Positions 50,193 to 59,026 of a stretch of 64,000 nt of DNA are shown here, piece after piece (the stretch's first letter is position 1; every line of letters starts with the position of its first letter). The stretch spans positions 3,472,001 to 3,536,000 of the forward strand of contig OZ244967.1 of NCBI GenBank assembly GCA_965222695.1, in the 5' to 3' direction. The notes beneath the pieces were generated by a model that was not told where the DNA came from, did no database searches, and saw nothing but the letters and a program-made list of their open reading frames with translations. The position numbers and the translations under genes were made by a program. This stretch comes from UBA7957 sp965222695 (GTDB lineage: Bacteria; Pseudomonadota; Gammaproteobacteria; Granulosicoccales; Granulosicoccaceae).

Positions 50193-51845
50193 ATGAAAGC
50201 ATCCGATTTGTTTGTCAAATGCCTGGAGACCGAAGGTATAGAGTATATATTCGGCATTCCGGGTGAAGAAAACGCTGATTTAATGATGTCCCTGGAAGCC
50301 TCCGACTCCATTAAGTTTATATTGACCCGGCATGAGCAGGGTGCGGCATTTATGGCGGAAGTCTATGGCCGCTTAACCGGTAATCCGGCAGTTTGCATCA
50401 GTACACTCGGCCCGGGTGCTACAAACCTGATCACCGGCGTGGCGGATAGCAATATGGACCATGCTCCCATGCTGGTTGTCACGGGCCAGGGAGCGACGAC
50501 GCGATTACACAAGGAATCTCATCAAATCATCGATACGGTCGCCATGTTTTCCCCAGTTACCAAGTGGGCGCAGGAAATTCTGCATCCGGACAATATTCCG
50601 GAAATGGTCAGAAAGGCTGTGCGCATCGCACGATCCGAGAAACCCGGAGCCTGCCACCTTGAATTCGCCGAAAATATTGCAAAGCTGGATACAGATCTCT
50701 TACCGCTGCTGCCCCGGCTATACCGCAGGCCCGTCGCCGATGATCATATCCTGGATCGTGCCTTTGAAATGATCTGCAGGGCGAAACGCCCGGTCATACT
50801 CGCCGGCAATGGCTGCTTCCGGCGGCGGGCCAGCAGGCAGTTGCGGCGGTTTTGCGAAAAGACCGGGATTGGCGTGTTGAGCACTTTTATGGCAAAAGGA
50901 TGTGTCGATGTGGACAGAGACTATAGTTTGTTTACCATAGGTTTGGGCTCGAAGGACATAGTTGCCTATGCGTTGGATGATGCGGATCTCGTTATCACAC
51001 TGGGCTATGACATGGTCGAATATCATCCCAGGTTGTGGAATCCGGACCACGCCAAACACATTGTCCACGCAGACTTTTTACCCGCTGAAATCGATGCCTG
51101 TTATCACCCGGAAATCGAGTTGGTCGGAGATCTTGCACACACTTTGCGCATGCTGAACGAACGCTTGGAGGGGATCGACGGCTTGCAATTCGATCTCGCA
51201 AAACAGGCCGATATACGCAGGAAAATGCAGCAGGAAATCAACTCGCACAACGACGATGATACCGAAGGGTTGATCCGTCCTCAAAAAGTCCTGCATGATA
51301 TCCGCCGGTGTCTGGGGCGCGACGATATTCTGCTCTCGGACGTCGGCGCCCATAAGATGTGGATCGCCCGCCATTTTCATTGCCACGAACCTAACACCTG
51401 CCTGATTCCGAACGGATTCTGCTCCATGGGTTTTGCCCTGCCCGGCGCAATTGCCGCCAGTCTGGTCTATCCCAACCGGCGAGTTATCGCCGTTTGCGGA
51501 GATGCGGGATTTCTGATGAATGTGCAGGAAATGGAGACAGCACGCAGGCTCAATTCCAATATCGTCGTCATGGTCTGGGTCGATAACGCTTACGGACTGA
51601 TCGCCTGGAAGCAACTCACTGAGTTCGGCCGCCATACCGATTTAAGCTTCGGCAACCCGGATTGGACCTTACTGGCGAAATCGTTCGGCTGGAACGGGTA
51701 CTGGGTGGACCGCAGCCGCGATTTAATGGCTGCGCTGAAAGCGGCTTTCAGCGAAAGCGGTCCCTCCCTGCTTGCATTGCCGATTGACTACGGGGAAAAC
51801 GAGATACTGACCCGGCGACTCGCCGAGTATGGCGGCGAAGTATAG
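50193..51845 (+). CDS. Acetolactate synthase-like ThDP enzyme
   Basis: 550-residue ThDP enzyme. It starts MKASDLFVKCLETEGIEYIF with GIPGEENADL. ILTRHEQGAAFMAEVYGRLT carries the catalytic Glu. GFCSMGFALPGAIAASLVYP and VCGDAGFLMNVQEMETARRL with MVWVDNAYGLIAWKQ form the ThDP-Mg site. The wording fits the acetolactate synthase large-subunit group with a GEEN loop, not oxalyl-CoA decarboxylase, whose GVVGIPITDL and CoA-site sequences are absent. No small subunit is nearby. The real reaction may be another 2-oxoacid or C2 carboligation. The ATG at 50193 follows a GGAGGAG site; an extra 11 codons upstream are unlikely. It lies under a GntR-type operator. Confidence 0.8.
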   Translation: MKASDLFVKCLETEGIEYIFGIPGEENADLMMSLEASDSIKFILTRHEQGAAFMAEVYGRLTGNPAVCISTLGPGATNLITGVADSNMDHAPMLVVTGQGATTRLHKESHQIIDTVAMFSPVTKWAQEILHPDNIPEMVRKAVRIARSEKPGACHLEFAENIAKLDTDLLPLLPRLYRRPVADDHILDRAFEMICRAKRPVILAGNGCFRRRASRQLRRFCEKTGIGVLSTFMAKGCVDVDRDYSLFTIGLGSKDIVAYALDDADLVITLGYDMVEYHPRLWNPDHAKHIVHADFLPAEIDACYHPEIELVGDLAHTLRMLNERLEGIDGLQFDLAKQADIRRKMQQEINSHNDDDTEGLIRPQKVLHDIRRCLGRDDILLSDVGAHKMWIARHFHCHEPNTCLIPNGFCSMGFALPGAIAASLVYPNRRVIAVCGDAGFLMNVQEMETARRLNSNIVVMVWVDNAYGLIAWKQLTEFGRHTDLSFGNPDWTLLAKSFGWNGYWVDRSRDLMAALKAAFSESGPSLLALPIDYGENEILTRRLAEYGGEV

Positions 51846-52099
51846 CCTGTCTTTATTCTAAACAGTGATCAATGCCGGTCGAAGACCCCCGACCCGCCGC
51901 CGTCAGATCTGTGGATCCAGGTGCCTGTCCGTGTCTGCCGTCCGTGTCTGCCCAGGAAATCCAATCCAGCTCACATTCCCGGCACTTATGCCAAATACCG
52001 GAAATGACACTAAAAATAGATCGTCGATATAACTCATTGAGTTAATTGTATTTATTTTAATATCTCCCTGCTGAAATTCAGACAAATCATGTTAAATTT

Positions 52100-52116
52100 T
52101 GGTACTTTACATACCA
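52100..52116. promoter_or_regulatory. Possible GntR-type operator before a small membrane protein
   Basis: TGGTACTTTACATACCA, flanked by T and A runs to give TTTTGGTA and TACCAAAA as perfect arms, lies 65 bases before the ATG at 52181. Outer arms agree with the GntR palindrome but the inner ones do not. The rest of 51846-52099 shows no gene or other signal. Confidence 0.4.
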
Positions 52117-52180
52117 AAAAAAGCTGGATATACTGCGCCGCAACATAACATTGACCGTACTCATTTTTAAAGAGACTACT

Positions 52181-52423
52181 ATGAACAATTTACCAACCAA
52201 TCATCAATTGGAATTGCCTTCTTCCGCAAGCTGCACCGCGCTCGATGCCTTGCAGATCGTGGCGGGCGTATTACTGCTGATTGCCGCCGTATTCGGTTAC
52301 CCGGCCCTGCAGAGCAATATTGTACTTGTACCGGGGATAATGGGTTTGATCCTGTTGTCCAGCGGTTGCAGATCCTGGTTTATTCAGCGGCAGATCTTTA
52401 AGCTGCGCAACGTCTTGCGATGA
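52181..52423 (+). CDS. Small two-helix membrane protein
   Basis: 80 residues from the ATG at 52181 (MNNLPTNHQLELPSSASCTA). Two hydrophobic segments, ALQIVAGVLLLIAAVFGYPA and NIVLVPGIMGLILLSSGCRS, would span the inner membrane, and the tail is basic (WFIQRQIFKLRNVLR). The size and layout recall DUF2892-type proteins, but no signature is certain. A strong terminator follows directly, so it is a single-gene unit. A GntR-like palindrome precedes it. Confidence 0.6.
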   Translation: MNNLPTNHQLELPSSASCTALDALQIVAGVLLLIAAVFGYPALQSNIVLVPGIMGLILLSSGCRSWFIQRQIFKLRNVLR

Positions 52424-52431
52424 CTATCCGG

Positions 52432-52457
52432 GGCCCGGGCCGGTACCCGGGCCTTTT
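52432..52457 (+). terminator. Rho-independent terminator
   Basis: GGCCCGGG, loop CCGGTA and CCCGGGCC form an 8-base perfect GC stem followed by TTTT, 8 bases after the stop of the small membrane protein. Confidence 0.8.
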
Positions 52458-52517
52458 GCCACCACTCGTTAAATAGACTATCCTATCGGCGGTATCTTTC
52501 TTTTCCGGGCTTGTATC

Positions 52518-53300
52518 ATGCCGGATATCCGCATGAAAAAGATCCAAAACCTGTTTTTTCAATTGCAAAATCGTTCTCCGTGTTCCTTGGACGAGATTCA
52601 ATGGCCGCGAGCGCTTAAACTGGCGGTTGTAGCCCCGCACCCCGATGACTTCGACGCCATCGCCGTATGTTTGAAACACTTCCATAAGCCTGAAAACCAA
52701 CTTAGGCTATTTGTTTTAAGCGGCGGCAGCAAGGGTGTAGAAGACAGTTTCCCCGGTGCCGGAGATTGGTTTTCCAAAGCACGTCTGCGTGAAGCCGAAC
52801 AAACCGAAAGCTGCAGATTATTCGGACTCAAGGAAAGGGAGTGGAGGTTTTTGCGTTTCAGCGAGGCTGGTGATGGCGAGTTGGCGGACAATCATTCAAA
52901 CAGGGATTTGCTGTTCTCTGTGTTAAACCGTTTCAAACCGGATATTGCGTTTTTACCCTATGGAAAGGATTACAATACCGGCCACCAGAGAACCTACAAG
53001 ATGTTCAGGCAGTTCGCGGCAGGGGCTTCACAGCCGTTTATTGCCTTTTATAACCAGGATGTAAAATCGACTCATTTTCGAACCGATTTATACAAAATTT
53101 TCGAACAGCCGGAGGCGGATTGGAAATCCGCATTACTCAGAACACACAAAACACAACAACAGCGCAACCTGAATCAACGCGGATACGGATTCGATACACG
53201 CGTACTAGGCTTTAACCGGCAAACCGCCCAGGACCTCAAGCTGACTGATGGCGTATATGCAGAAACGTTTCAGGTAGAGCTATTTCCCGGTGAAAGATAA
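52518..53300 (+). CDS. PIG-L family deacetylase
   Basis: 260-residue Zn-dependent de-N-acetylase of the LmbE/PIG-L type. LAVVAPHPDDFDAIAVCLKH gives the metal-binding (P/A)HPDD motif, with Phe-Asp following where Glu is usual. FVLSGGSKGVED and LREAEQTESCRLFGLKEREW are conserved. AFLPYGKDYNTGHQRTYKMF provides the late HxxxH-type ligand (H in GHQRTY). The substrate may be an N-acetylated sugar, not identifiable here. ATG 52518 is used. It stands alone between two terminated or oppositely oriented genes. Confidence 0.85.
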   Translation: MPDIRMKKIQNLFFQLQNRSPCSLDEIQWPRALKLAVVAPHPDDFDAIAVCLKHFHKPENQLRLFVLSGGSKGVEDSFPGAGDWFSKARLREAEQTESCRLFGLKEREWRFLRFSEAGDGELADNHSNRDLLFSVLNRFKPDIAFLPYGKDYNTGHQRTYKMFRQFAAGASQPFIAFYNQDVKSTHFRTDLYKIFEQPEADWKSALLRTHKTQQQRNLNQRGYGFDTRVLGFNRQTAQDLKLTDGVYAETFQVELFPGER

Positions 53301-53312
53301 ATATTCGGAACT

Positions 53313-53672
53313 CTACTCGGAATCTTCCGCTAGCGGATCGATTTTTGCCCCGCAGATAAAATCGTTTGTCGAGAGCCCGTTTAAGGTATAAGTCGTGTAA
53401 CGGATCATGCAACGGTTGTAGCCGATTTCCATGAAAGGATGATGATCTTCCCGATGCACTATATCCGCCACTTTATTGACAAAATTCATGGTTTCATAAA
53501 AATCGCGGAATCGAAAATTGCGCGACAGTTCCCGATTATCCACACTAATCGTCCAATCCGGGTGCAGCTGCCTGGCCAACTCTTCGGCTTCGTCGTGGCC
53601 TAAAGGGGGTTCATCGCCTTCAAAGGCCGTGCAGCGTGCAGTTTTCAAATTGATGGCTGTCATTTGTATCAC
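53313..53672 (-). CDS. Pterin-4a-carbinolamine dehydratase-like protein
   Basis: 119 residues. LARQLHPDWTISVDNRELSR, NFRFRDFYETMNFVNKVADI and HREDHHPFMEIGYNRCMIRY with TTYTLNGLSTNDF follow the PCD/DCoH fold, which recycles the pterin cofactor of aromatic amino acid hydroxylases. The EDHHP motif is intact. The later residue that is normally His (in a T-H-D/E context) is Tyr, so activity may be reduced or altered. No phenylalanine hydroxylase gene is nearby. Such proteins are also found near molybdopterin pathways. Confidence 0.8.
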   Translation of the reverse strand: MIQMTAINLKTARCTAFEGDEPPLGHDEAEELARQLHPDWTISVDNRELSRNFRFRDFYETMNFVNKVADIVHREDHHPFMEIGYNRCMIRYTTYTLNGLSTNDFICGAKIDPLAEDSE

Positions 53673-53742
53673 CTATGATTGCAGTTTTTCAATCGACATA
53701 TCAGTGCCTTCACCCACACACACTACAATTGTTCGAACTCGA

Positions 53743-54609
53743 TTAATGAACCATCAGAGTCGGGATTGAAGACTCCGAAAGCAAATGTCTCGTCACTCCG
53801 CCAAAAAGCAATTCACGGGCTCTGGAATGACTGAACCCGCCCACAACCAGTAAGTCCGCTCCGGCACTGCTGCAGGTTTCCAATATGGATACTCCCACAT
53901 TACCTTTATTATCGAGCAGTTGCACGCGGGGAGTGACACCATGCCACGAGAGATATTCAACAACCTCGTTAACTCTTGATTCCCGCTTTTTGGATACAAT
54001 AACCGTCACCTGATCCATCTGAACCATCCAGGGAATGGCACTGGATAAAGCTCTGGCAGCCTCCTGACTCTCATTCCAGCCTATCGCGATATGCTTGGCC
54101 GGCGCCCCGGTTTCACCGGGCGGCACGATCAGCAAGGGCCGCCCGGTTTCCATCATTACCGCTTCGAGATTTTCTCCGGCCGGGGAACGACGGATTTTGG
54201 ATAGATGTTCCGTCGGTCGCGACACAACGATAACATCGCTTAATCGGCCACGGCGAACCAGCATATTCGCGACCTCACCGGAAACTTCCAGCCATTCCGC
54301 AGTGACACCTTGGTCTTGTCCGGGGTTGTTGCTGATCTGGACATCGTGGTCTTTACAAAATTCTTCGAATTTCGCTTTCGCCGCATCTGCATGCTCACGG
54401 GCATCGTTTTTTGCCTGTTCGGCAACGCTCTTGCGCAGACTTGCCGGCATGCGGTCGGACATATGGGAAATCGCTTCCAGTGAAGAATGCACCACATGAA
54501 TCGCCTCCAGATGTGCTCCAAACCGCTTTGAGACGACAAGTGCAACGATCAGCGCATCGAGACTTTCCGGGCTTGTGTCAACCGGTACTAAAACTGTTTT
54601 AATCGCCAT
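53743..54609 (-). CDS. Tandem universal stress protein
   Basis: 288 residues containing two UspA domains. The first starts MAIKTVLVPVDTSPESLDAL. The second starts near residue 165 with KHIAIGWNESQEAARALSSA and ends with LLVVGGFSHSRARELLFGGV and TRHLLSESSIPTLMVH, the usual nucleotide-binding end. The first domain ends with LLIVPPGETG. Cytoplasmic stress-response protein. It lies upstream of no clear operon, between the pterin dehydratase-like gene and frc2. Confidence 0.92.
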   Translation of the reverse strand: MAIKTVLVPVDTSPESLDALIVALVVSKRFGAHLEAIHVVHSSLEAISHMSDRMPASLRKSVAEQAKNDAREHADAAKAKFEEFCKDHDVQISNNPGQDQGVTAEWLEVSGEVANMLVRRGRLSDVIVVSRPTEHLSKIRRSPAGENLEAVMMETGRPLLIVPPGETGAPAKHIAIGWNESQEAARALSSAIPWMVQMDQVTVIVSKKRESRVNEVVEYLSWHGVTPRVQLLDNKGNVGVSILETCSSAGADLLVVGGFSHSRARELLFGGVTRHLLSESSIPTLMVH

Positions 54610-54735
54610 TTTCTACTCCTCAGCAAGCTAATGGGTTGCAACGCCGCAATCGCGGTTTTACTGACTTTCTATATCCGCCTTTTGTGCGTAACACTAATTG
54701 AAATATGCCTGTTGAATACCTCTGCCCCAAACCCG

Positions 54736-55974
54736 CTAAATCGCTCCATGTTCGCGGGCTTCGTTGATTTCCTGTTCCGATAGCCCAAGCACCTCACCCA
54801 ATATCTCGTCCGTATGTTCGCCCAGTAAGGGAGAGCGGGTCACTTCCACGGACGACTCGGACAATTTGATCGGATTGCCTACGGTCAGGTATTTTCCGCG
54901 AGTCGGATGATCCACTTCCACTACGGTTCCGGTCTCGCGCAGTGCGGGCTCATCCGCCAACTCCTGCATGGAGAGAATCGGCCCGCAGGGTACATTGGCC
55001 GGCCTGAGTATATCCATCACTTCAAATTTTGTTTTTGTCATTGTCCATTCTTCAATCATGGCGAAACACTGATCAAGCTTTGGTAAACGCGCTTGCGGTG
55101 TTGCCCAGTCCGGATGTTCGACGAGTTCCGCCCTGCCTATGGCTTCCATTAGGGGAGCCCATCCGGGTGGTTGCAGTACGATATAGATATAATCGTTTGG
55201 ACCGCCGGGGGCGCATTTCACCGCCCACCCTGGCTGACCACCTCCCGATGCGTTTCCGGCCCGCGGTACTTCGGGTCCGAATTTTCCGTTAGGGTATTGC
55301 GGATATTCCTTGAGTGGCCCATGATCGAGGCGTTGCTGGTCGCGCAGTTTCACCCTGCACAAATTCAACACGGCATCCTGCATGGCGCAGCTGACCTTTT
55401 GTCCGCGCCCGGATTTTTCCCTGTGATACAAGGCGGTGACTATACCCAGAGCCAAATGCAAACCTGTACCCGAATCTCCGATTTGAGCACCGGTTACCGT
55501 TGGAGGCCCTTCTTCAAATCCGGTTGTCGAGGCCGAACCACCGGTACACTGGGCAACATTTTCGTAAACTTTTAAATCCTCTAAAGGGCCGGGACCAAAT
55601 CCCTTGACACCCGCATAGATAATCCGAGGATTAATTTCATTAATGCGTTCCCAGGTAAAACCCATGCGATCCAGGGCGCCGGGCGCGAAATTTTCGACCA
55701 TAACATCGCATTCTTCGATCAAACGGGTAAGAATTTCTTTACCGTGTTCGGTCTTGGTATTGAGTGTCACACTGCGCTTATTGTGATTAAGCATGGTAAA
55801 ATACAAGCTGTCCACATCGGGGATATCACGCAGTTGCCCACGAGTTGCATCACCAACTCCCGGCCTTTCAACTTTAATAACATCTGCCCCAAACCAGGCA
55901 AGCAGTTGAGTACATGTCGGACCAGACTGAACGTGCGTCATATCCAACACTTTTACTCCTTCCAATGCTTTCAT
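54736..55974 (-). CDS. frc: Formyl-CoA:oxalate CoA-transferase, second copy
   Basis: 412-residue paralogue of the product at 39070, with the same signatures: DMTHVQSGPTCTQLLAWFGA, RGQLRDIPDVDSLYFTMLNH, GAQIGDSGTGLHLALGIVTA (catalytic Asp) and GNASGGGQPGWAVKCAPGGP. The glycine loop is one residue shorter (ASGGGQPG against AGGGGQPG) and CKGWE is replaced by CAPGG, so it may favour a different acyl acceptor than oxalate. No GntR-type palindrome is visible upstream. It lies near gntR2 and tctCBA and reads in the same direction. Confidence 0.85.
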   Translation of the reverse strand: MKALEGVKVLDMTHVQSGPTCTQLLAWFGADVIKVERPGVGDATRGQLRDIPDVDSLYFTMLNHNKRSVTLNTKTEHGKEILTRLIEECDVMVENFAPGALDRMGFTWERINEINPRIIYAGVKGFGPGPLEDLKVYENVAQCTGGSASTTGFEEGPPTVTGAQIGDSGTGLHLALGIVTALYHREKSGRGQKVSCAMQDAVLNLCRVKLRDQQRLDHGPLKEYPQYPNGKFGPEVPRAGNASGGGQPGWAVKCAPGGPNDYIYIVLQPPGWAPLMEAIGRAELVEHPDWATPQARLPKLDQCFAMIEEWTMTKTKFEVMDILRPANVPCGPILSMQELADEPALRETGTVVEVDHPTRGKYLTVGNPIKLSESSVEVTRSPLLGEHTDEILGEVLGLSEQEINEAREHGAI

Positions 55975-56076
55975 TTAGCTCCCCCTGACACTTTATATTT
56001 CTCTATAGTAAAACCGCTGATTACTGTTCCATGGCAACCCTGAGTCATCCACGTTGCTTGTCCTACTCACGAGCTC

Positions 56077-56769
56077 TCATACAAGATAGTCAACGTTCTT
56101 TTTTATATGTTCGGCCAGCCTCAGGGTATGTTCTCTGACCAATCGTTCAGCCAACCCGGCATCGCGTATTTCAAGGGCTTCAATTATCGATAAATGATCA
56201 ACCACCGATTGCTCCGCCCTGCCGTGTTCTTTAATGGTTCGCATACGGATGGATCGCATATGGATAAACAGGCCCGCAGCCATTTCATTCAGCAAATCAC
56301 ATCCGGCGAGACTCATCAGTTTCTGATGAAACTCAATATTGGTTTCCGAGTATTCGTCGATATTAGCCCGGGCCTGATTCGAGTCTGTAAAAGTAACGTA
56401 CAATTCGCGCAATCGAGCTATGTCCTGATCCTTCGCTCTCTGGGTTGCAATGCGGGCAGCCATGCTCTCCAATGCTGCCCAAACACATATCATTTCCATA
56501 ATTTGCTTTTTGGTCTTACGCACGACATAAGCGCCACGCCGCGGGACGGTTCTGACGAGACCATCCTGCTCCAGCCGGGTAATCGCTTCACGCACCGGCG
56601 TCCTGCTGACACCGAGTTCCTCAGCCAGGCGACGCTCCTCCAAGCGAGGAGCCTCCTCGTCGCCGTAGACATCCATCGATGTGATCGCGGATTTCAGCGC
56701 CTCATACACCCTGTCTTTAAGTACCATATTGGTGCTGATGGGGCTTAATGAAATGACAGGGCTAATCAC
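56077..56769 (-). CDS. GntR/FadR-type regulator, copy 2
   Basis: 230 residues, exactly the length of the copy at 48294 and alike throughout. It shows RRLAEELGVSRTPVREAITR, LEQDGLVRTVPRRGAYVVRK, NIEFHQKLMSLAGCDLLNEM and VVDHLSIIEALEIRDAGLAE. The FCD effector domain keeps the metal-ligand Asp/His positions. It follows tctA by 111 bases on the same strand, so it may be the last gene of tctCBA-gntR. Having two near-identical regulators of one pathway suggests a duplication with possible division of ligand response. Confidence 0.92.
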   Translation of the reverse strand: MISPVISLSPISTNMVLKDRVYEALKSAITSMDVYGDEEAPRLEERRLAEELGVSRTPVREAITRLEQDGLVRTVPRRGAYVVRKTKKQIMEMICVWAALESMAARIATQRAKDQDIARLRELYVTFTDSNQARANIDEYSETNIEFHQKLMSLAGCDLLNEMAAGLFIHMRSIRMRTIKEHGRAEQSVVDHLSIIEALEIRDAGLAERLVREHTLRLAEHIKKNVDYLV

Positions 56770-56880
56770 TGCTGTATTATCCTTTCACAGGCTGCCGCTT
56801 ACCTGAAACCCGTGTATTTTTCACTCGTATTGTCAAACACACGGAATCTGCAAGCCTGGCAATCCAATGTCCGTCCGAGC

Positions 56881-58410
56881 TCATTTCGCTTCACCCGCAG
56901 TGGCTTCAACATCAGCCTTGCCGCGATTTTTAAAAAACTTGAATATCGGAAGCAGGAATAAAATGATTGACAGCACCATAATGACCCCGGCAATCGGACG
57001 TTCGAAGAAGACCGCAATGGATCCGTGCGAAATCATCAAGGACTGACGCAAGGAAGACTCTGCTAAGGGCCCAAGCACTATGGCCAATACCATAGGCGCC
57101 ATTGGATAATCCAGTTTACGCAGCAAATACCCGGATACGCCGAAGATCAGCATCAACCATACATCGTGCATATCCTGTGTCGGTGCATAGCCTCCGACCA
57201 CACAAAGCACAAAGATGATTGGAGCCAGGATTGTAAATCTCAGTTTCAAAACCCAGATGAATAAAGGTATAAAGGCGATATTGAGCAACAGCGAAAACAG
57301 ATTCGCAACATACAGGCTGGCTATCAAGCCCCACACAAAGTCGGATTGTTCGACAAACAATCGCGGACCGGGCTCCAGCCCCCAGATTACCATGCCTCCC
57401 AGCAGGATGGCGGTAGTAGGAGATCCGGGTATCCCGAGAGTGAGCATGGGTAACATGGAACCGGTACTGGCGGCATTGTTAGCAGACTCCGGTGCGGCAA
57501 CGCCGTCGATATTACCCTTTCCGTAGCTGTCCGGATCTTTGGACAGGGTTTTCGCCATACCATAGGACATGATCGATCCCGGTGTTGCACCGGCCGCCGG
57601 CAATAGCCCGACGAAATATCCGATAAAGGAGCCCATAAAGATCGTTTTTACGCTGTTTTTAAGCTCGCCCAGGGCGTTCAACACTCGCTGCACGGATACA
57701 TTGGCGGCCGCTACGGCAACCTCGCCGCGGCTGGTTTCGATCGTCCAGAGAATTTCCCCTATACCGTATATACCTATGGCCAGCACGAGAAAGTTAATTC
57801 CGTGATAAAAGCCGGGAATATCGCCGAAAATCAAGCGTGGCTCGCCACTCATGATATCCAGACCTACCGCACTTAGTACAAGTCCGATAAATATGGAGAA
57901 AAAAGTTTTCGGTATATCGTCACCACCAAGGCCGATAAAAGTTCCGAACGCCAACATCATCAGGGCGAACTCTTCGGGCGAACCGAAAACCAGGGCAACT
58001 TTGGCAAGCGGTGGCGCAAAAGCTGTAAATAAAATGATTGAGATTGTTCCGCCACCAAACGAGGCAACCGCGGCAGCAACCAGCGCCTTGTCTGCGTCCC
58101 CTTGTTGGGCCATGGGCCGGCCGTCAAAAGTTGTTGCAACGGCAGTGGAAGCCCCGGGTATCCCCAGCATGATGGAGCTGACCGCTCCTCCATACATGGC
58201 TCCGTAGTATATTGCCGCCAGGAATATAATCGCCGAGGTTGGCGGTACAATAAACGTGACCGGAAGCAAAATCGCTACGCCGTTTACAGATCCGAGCCCG
58301 GGCATAGCCCCTATAAGCAGGCCTACGGCGCAGCCGATGATCACGAGTATAAGGTTTGTCGGCTCAAACGCTGTGACAAAACCTCCTAATAGAAGCTGGA
58401 GAATTTCCAT
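56881..58410 (-). CDS. tctA: Tripartite tricarboxylate transporter, large membrane subunit
   Basis: 509-residue inner-membrane protein with about twelve hydrophobic segments. TctA forms the translocation channel of TTT transporters. LLIGAMPGLGSVNGVAILLP, IFLAAIYYGAMYGGAVSSIM, GIPGASTAVATTFDGRPMAQ and VAAPESANNAASTGSMLPML with TLGIPGSPTTA are the conserved TctA motifs. It lies downstream of tctC and tctB and 77 bases after tctB. The context with frc points to a C2 or C4 carboxylate as substrate, but the family is varied. Confidence 0.95.
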   Translation of the reverse strand: MEILQLLLGGFVTAFEPTNLILVIIGCAVGLLIGAMPGLGSVNGVAILLPVTFIVPPTSAIIFLAAIYYGAMYGGAVSSIMLGIPGASTAVATTFDGRPMAQQGDADKALVAAAVASFGGGTISIILFTAFAPPLAKVALVFGSPEEFALMMLAFGTFIGLGGDDIPKTFFSIFIGLVLSAVGLDIMSGEPRLIFGDIPGFYHGINFLVLAIGIYGIGEILWTIETSRGEVAVAAANVSVQRVLNALGELKNSVKTIFMGSFIGYFVGLLPAAGATPGSIMSYGMAKTLSKDPDSYGKGNIDGVAAPESANNAASTGSMLPMLTLGIPGSPTTAILLGGMVIWGLEPGPRLFVEQSDFVWGLIASLYVANLFSLLLNIAFIPLFIWVLKLRFTILAPIIFVLCVVGGYAPTQDMHDVWLMLIFGVSGYLLRKLDYPMAPMVLAIVLGPLAESSLRQSLMISHGSIAVFFERPIAGVIMVLSIILFLLPIFKFFKNRGKADVEATAGEAK

Positions 58411-58486
58411 ACAACCTACCCCACTATAAGCAAAAAAATTGCTTTTTTGTTATTAGAGATTTACCGGTTACGAAACCATTCGCCGC

Positions 58487-58984
58487 TTAAAGAAACAAAT
58501 CGTACAGCGGATAGAACAAAGGCTCTAAATAACCCTTAGGCAAGGTAATATGCAGTAAAATCTCGAAAAAGAAGAAGGTGACAATCGGTGTGATTATCGC
58601 GAGTGTCAAAGTCTCCGACCAGCTGTGCCGGCCGATAGTGCGCATATACCAGATGAAGAAAAGCGGCACCGAACCATATACACCGATGACGTGGATCAAG
58701 CCGATCATTAGGGTCAAGGATCCGACCACCATTGTAATAAGGATCAGTGTCTGCCGATCCATATAAGGTTCGTCCGACTGGGACGGCGGACTGGTCCTTC
58801 TGACCCAGTTAATCAGTATCCAGACGGAACAGACCAACATTCCGGCAGACAGCCAGAACGGGAACATCCCGCCGCCCGGACCAACGCCCTCAGCCCAGCC
58901 GACGGGAAGTTCAGCACTTTTCCACATCAGATAGGCGGAGAACACTGCCAAAACAACTGCCGTGACAAATTCAGCTTTGCGCAT
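58487..58984 (-). CDS. tctB: Tripartite tricarboxylate transporter, small membrane subunit
   Basis: 165-residue inner-membrane protein with four hydrophobic segments: FVTAVVLAVFSAYLMWKSAE, MFPFWLSAGMLVCSVWILIN, TLILITMVVGSLTLMIGLIH and TLTLAIITPIVTFFFFEILL. The GPGGGMFPFWLS motif after the first helix is typical of TctB. The C-terminus IPLPKG-type end (ITLPKGYLEPLFYP) is also usual. It lies 42 bases downstream of tctC. Confidence 0.92.
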   Translation of the reverse strand: MRKAEFVTAVVLAVFSAYLMWKSAELPVGWAEGVGPGGGMFPFWLSAGMLVCSVWILINWVRRTSPPSQSDEPYMDRQTLILITMVVGSLTLMIGLIHVIGVYGSVPLFFIWYMRTIGRHSWSETLTLAIITPIVTFFFFEILLHITLPKGYLEPLFYPLYDLFL

Positions 58985-59026
58985 AATGAATCTCCTGTGA
59001 GTGACTATCGTCAGTGGATTTAAATA

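Noticed and set aside
51078..51635. Open frame of 185 codons on the minus strand
   Set aside because: Antisense to the ThDP enzyme gene, whose conserved motifs lie across the same interval.
50193..51845. Assignment as oxalyl-CoA decarboxylase
   Set aside because: Tempting from context, but the N-terminal GIPGEENADL and the overall wording match acetolactate synthase-type enzymes, and the decarboxylase signature sequences are absent.
56194..56748. Open frame of 184 codons on the plus strand
   Set aside because: Antisense to gntR2 with no recognisable domain.
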